Shown here one piece after another: positions 62,358-64,000 of a stretch of 64,000 bases of DNA (the first letter of the stretch is position 1; every line of letters starts with the position of its first letter). Source of the stretch: Membranihabitans maritimus (GTDB lineage: Bacteria > Bacteroidota > Bacteroidia > Chitinophagales > Saprospiraceae); contig NZ_JAJSLW010000002.1 of NCBI RefSeq assembly GCF_021729145.1, positions 310,001-374,000 on the forward strand. Reading direction: 5' to 3'. Under the pieces are notes generated by a model, which saw nothing but the letters and a program-made list of their open reading frames with translations, searched no databases and was not told where the DNA came from. The translations under genes and the position numbers were made by a program.

Positions 62358-64000
62358 ATGAAACGAAGAAATTTTCTTTCCCTTTTGCCAGCATCCGGAG
62401 GAGCTTTGGCTACGCCTTCCTTAATAGGTAGATCAAGATCGGCTTCTTCCATTCAAAATAAGAAAAGAATTCGGTCGGAAGATGAATTATCTGCGGACGT
62501 AGTCATAGCAGGAGGGGGCCTGGGGGGTGTAGCTACAGCATTGGCAGCATGTCGAAACGGTCTTCATGTAATCCTTACTGAAGAAACCCAATGGATCGGT
62601 GGGCAAATTGCTCAGCAAGGAGTACCCCCGGATGAACATAGCTGGATAGAAACACATGGGGCGCCACAATCGTACCGGGATTACAGAACCCGGGTTCGGG
62701 ACTATTACAGGAGGAATTATCCCATGACCCTAGAAGCTCGAAAGAAAGAACGACTCAATCCCGGAGATGGATCCGTATCAAGGATCTGTCACGAACCTCG
62801 TGTATCCGAAGCGGTTTTACGGGAAATGCTGAATCCATATATCAGTGCAGGGAAACTGAAGGTATTGACAAATTATAAAGTACACGCCGGTGACACGGAA
62901 GGAGATGAAGTGAAAGCCCTGGAATTTTTGGATACCAAAGAGGGTGGATCGGTCTGGATTAGTGCGCCATATTTTGTAGATGCTACGGAGTTGGGTGATG
63001 TATTGCCGTTGACCAATACAGAATATGTCACGGGAACTGAATCCCGGAATGAAACCGGTGAATTGCATGCTCCTGAAAAGGCGGATCCTCAAAATCACCA
63101 AGCCTTTACGTTGTGTTTTGCAATGGACTATCAACCTGGGGTAGATAATACGATAAATAAACCATTGTATTATGATTTCTGGAATAATTACGTTCCTGAT
63201 ATGAATCCTCCCTGGGCGGGCAAGATATTGGAATTAAATTATTCCAACCCGCGGAATACAAAACCCAAAGACCTCGGTTTTCACCCGGAAGGGAAAAAGA
63301 CCGGAGATAAATTAAATCTGTGGTTATACCGGAGAATGATCAATAAAAATAATTTTCTTCCGGGAACATATGATGGTGATATTACAATTGTTAACTGGCC
63401 CCAGAATGACTTTTTCGAAGGAAATTTAATCGATGTAACAAAAAAGGAATTCAATAAGACGGTAGAGGATGCCCGGCAATTAAATCTATCCTTGTTTTAT
63501 TGGCTTCAGACCGAAGCACCCAGACCTGATGGGGGATATGGTTGGCCGGGTTTGAGACTGAGAGGGGATGTGATGGGAACTGAAGATGGAATGGCTTTGT
63601 ATCCGTACATTCGTGAATCTAGACGGATAAAAGCAGAATTTAGGGTGTTGGAAGAACATGTTGGAGCTGAAAATCGGAAAATGGTGGCTGGACAGGAAAA
63701 AGGGAAAAAAGCGGCTGAATTCTATGACAGCGTAGGGACTGGCTACTACCATATCGATTTGCATCCAAGCAATCGAGGTGATAATTATATAGATTTTGGC
63801 TCTTTGCCTTTTCAAATTCCTTTGGGTTCGTTATTACCGCAGCGGGTAAATAATTTGCTACCGGCGAATAAAAATATTGGTACTACCCATATCACTAATG
63901 GTTGTTACCGGCTTCACCCTGTAGAATGGAGCATTGGTGAAGCAGTGGGAATGTTGATCGCTTACGCCAATAAAAAAAATGTAATTCCCAGGGCTGTCCG
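62358..64000 (+). CDS. Tat-exported FAD-dependent oxidoreductase (partial)
   Basis: The frame is open from the ATG at 62358 to the window end (547 residues seen; no stop). It starts with KRRNFLSLLPASG, a twin-arginine type leader. The dinucleotide-binding motif VVIAGGGLGGVATALAA (about 50-66) and the downstream EETQWIGGQ identify the FAD_oxidored family seen in glycan-utilisation loci. Other conserved-looking blocks are FVDATELGDVLP and CYRLHPVEWSIGEA near the visible end. It probably oxidises a sugar released by the locus in the periplasm. It follows susD by 128 bases. Confidence 0.88.
   Translation, partial: MKRRNFLSLLPASGGALATPSLIGRSRSASSIQNKKRIRSEDELSADVVIAGGGLGGVATALAACRNGLHVILTEETQWIGGQIAQQGVPPDEHSWIETHGAPQSYRDYRTRVRDYYRRNYPMTLEARKKERLNPGDGSVSRICHEPRVSEAVLREMLNPYISAGKLKVLTNYKVHAGDTEGDEVKALEFLDTKEGGSVWISAPYFVDATELGDVLPLTNTEYVTGTESRNETGELHAPEKADPQNHQAFTLCFAMDYQPGVDNTINKPLYYDFWNNYVPDMNPPWAGKILELNYSNPRNTKPKDLGFHPEGKKTGDKLNLWLYRRMINKNNFLPGTYDGDITIVNWPQNDFFEGNLIDVTKKEFNKTVEDARQLNLSLFYWLQTEAPRPDGGYGWPGLRLRGDVMGTEDGMALYPYIRESRRIKAEFRVLEEHVGAENRKMVAGQEKGKKAAEFYDSVGTGYYHIDLHPSNRGDNYIDFGSLPFQIPLGSLLPQRVNNLLPANKNIGTTHITNGCYRLHPVEWSIGEAVGMLIAYANKKNVIPRAV

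Noticed and set aside
1-64000. CRISPR arrays, tRNA or rRNA genes
   Set aside because: I saw no regularly spaced direct repeats and no cloverleaf or rRNA-like sequence on either strand.

Overview
The window comes from a Bacteroidota chromosome, probably an environmental glycan-degrading member of Cytophagia, Saprospiria or Chitinophagia. The evidence is three SusC/SusD pairs, two ECF-sigma/FecR regulatory pairs, TAnnTTTG-type promoters, weak Shine-Dalgarno sequences, Tat-type leaders on Gfo/Idh/MocA oxidoreductases and a roughly 40% GC composition. I see no tRNA, rRNA, CRISPR array or intact transposase.

Layout. 1-12.3 kb: single genes and short operons for housekeeping or stress (M20 peptidase end, amidohydrolase-fold protein, FkbM methyltransferase, calcineurin-like phosphoesterase, aldose 1-epimerase, Fe-S protein, acetyltransferase, pirin, CysQ, a Gfo/Idh/MocA oxidoreductase with an SGNH lipoprotein, HxlR/DoxX). 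12.3-13.3 kb: a DUF3078 outer-membrane protein. 13.6-32.4 kb (minus strand): a tightly packed 13-gene operon reading SusC, SusD, EamA transporter, NodB-like deacetylase, Gfo/Idh/MocA, lambda-crystallin-type dehydrogenase, SGSH-like sulfatase, second Gfo/Idh/MocA, GSA-aminomutase-like aminotransferase, enolase-superfamily sugar-acid dehydratase, SDR, cytosolic ceramidase-like amidase and SSS symporter. A FadR-type GntR regulator lies just upstream. GTATAC palindromes sit at its own start codon and over the susC promoter, so I infer that it controls the operon. This is the best candidate for an undescribed pathway: import and catabolism of a sulfated, N-substituted acidic sugar.

33.6-37.3 kb: a SufR-like regulator divergent from a superoxide dismutase with a well-formed promoter, a decayed MNT/HEPN toxin-antitoxin pair, and a PaaE-like reductase. 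37.5-52.9 kb (plus strand): ECF sigma, FecR, STN-containing SusC and SusD, then two Asp-box beta-propeller enzymes, a TIM-barrel hydrolase, mannonate dehydratase (UxuA), an SDR, a GxDLY/SGNH esterase and a DapA-family aldolase. This looks like a uronate-glycan utilisation locus ending in a KDG-type pathway. 53.3-64 kb: a second ECF sigma, FecR, STN-SusC, SusD and FAD-oxidoreductase locus whose sigma and FecR genes have been pushed apart by a VOC gene, a decayed GxxExxY gene and degenerate repeats.

Several fossils are not obvious as long open frames and were read by hand: a DUF4249 C-terminus (8287-8559), a SusD C-terminus (45880-46014), a GxxExxY gene (54851-55251) and the MNT/HEPN pair (35630-36181). 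The two FecR-linked susC genes share a leader hairpin with a GTGGAG loop about 50 nt before the start codon. Functions are inferred from motifs and gene order only; no database search was possible.
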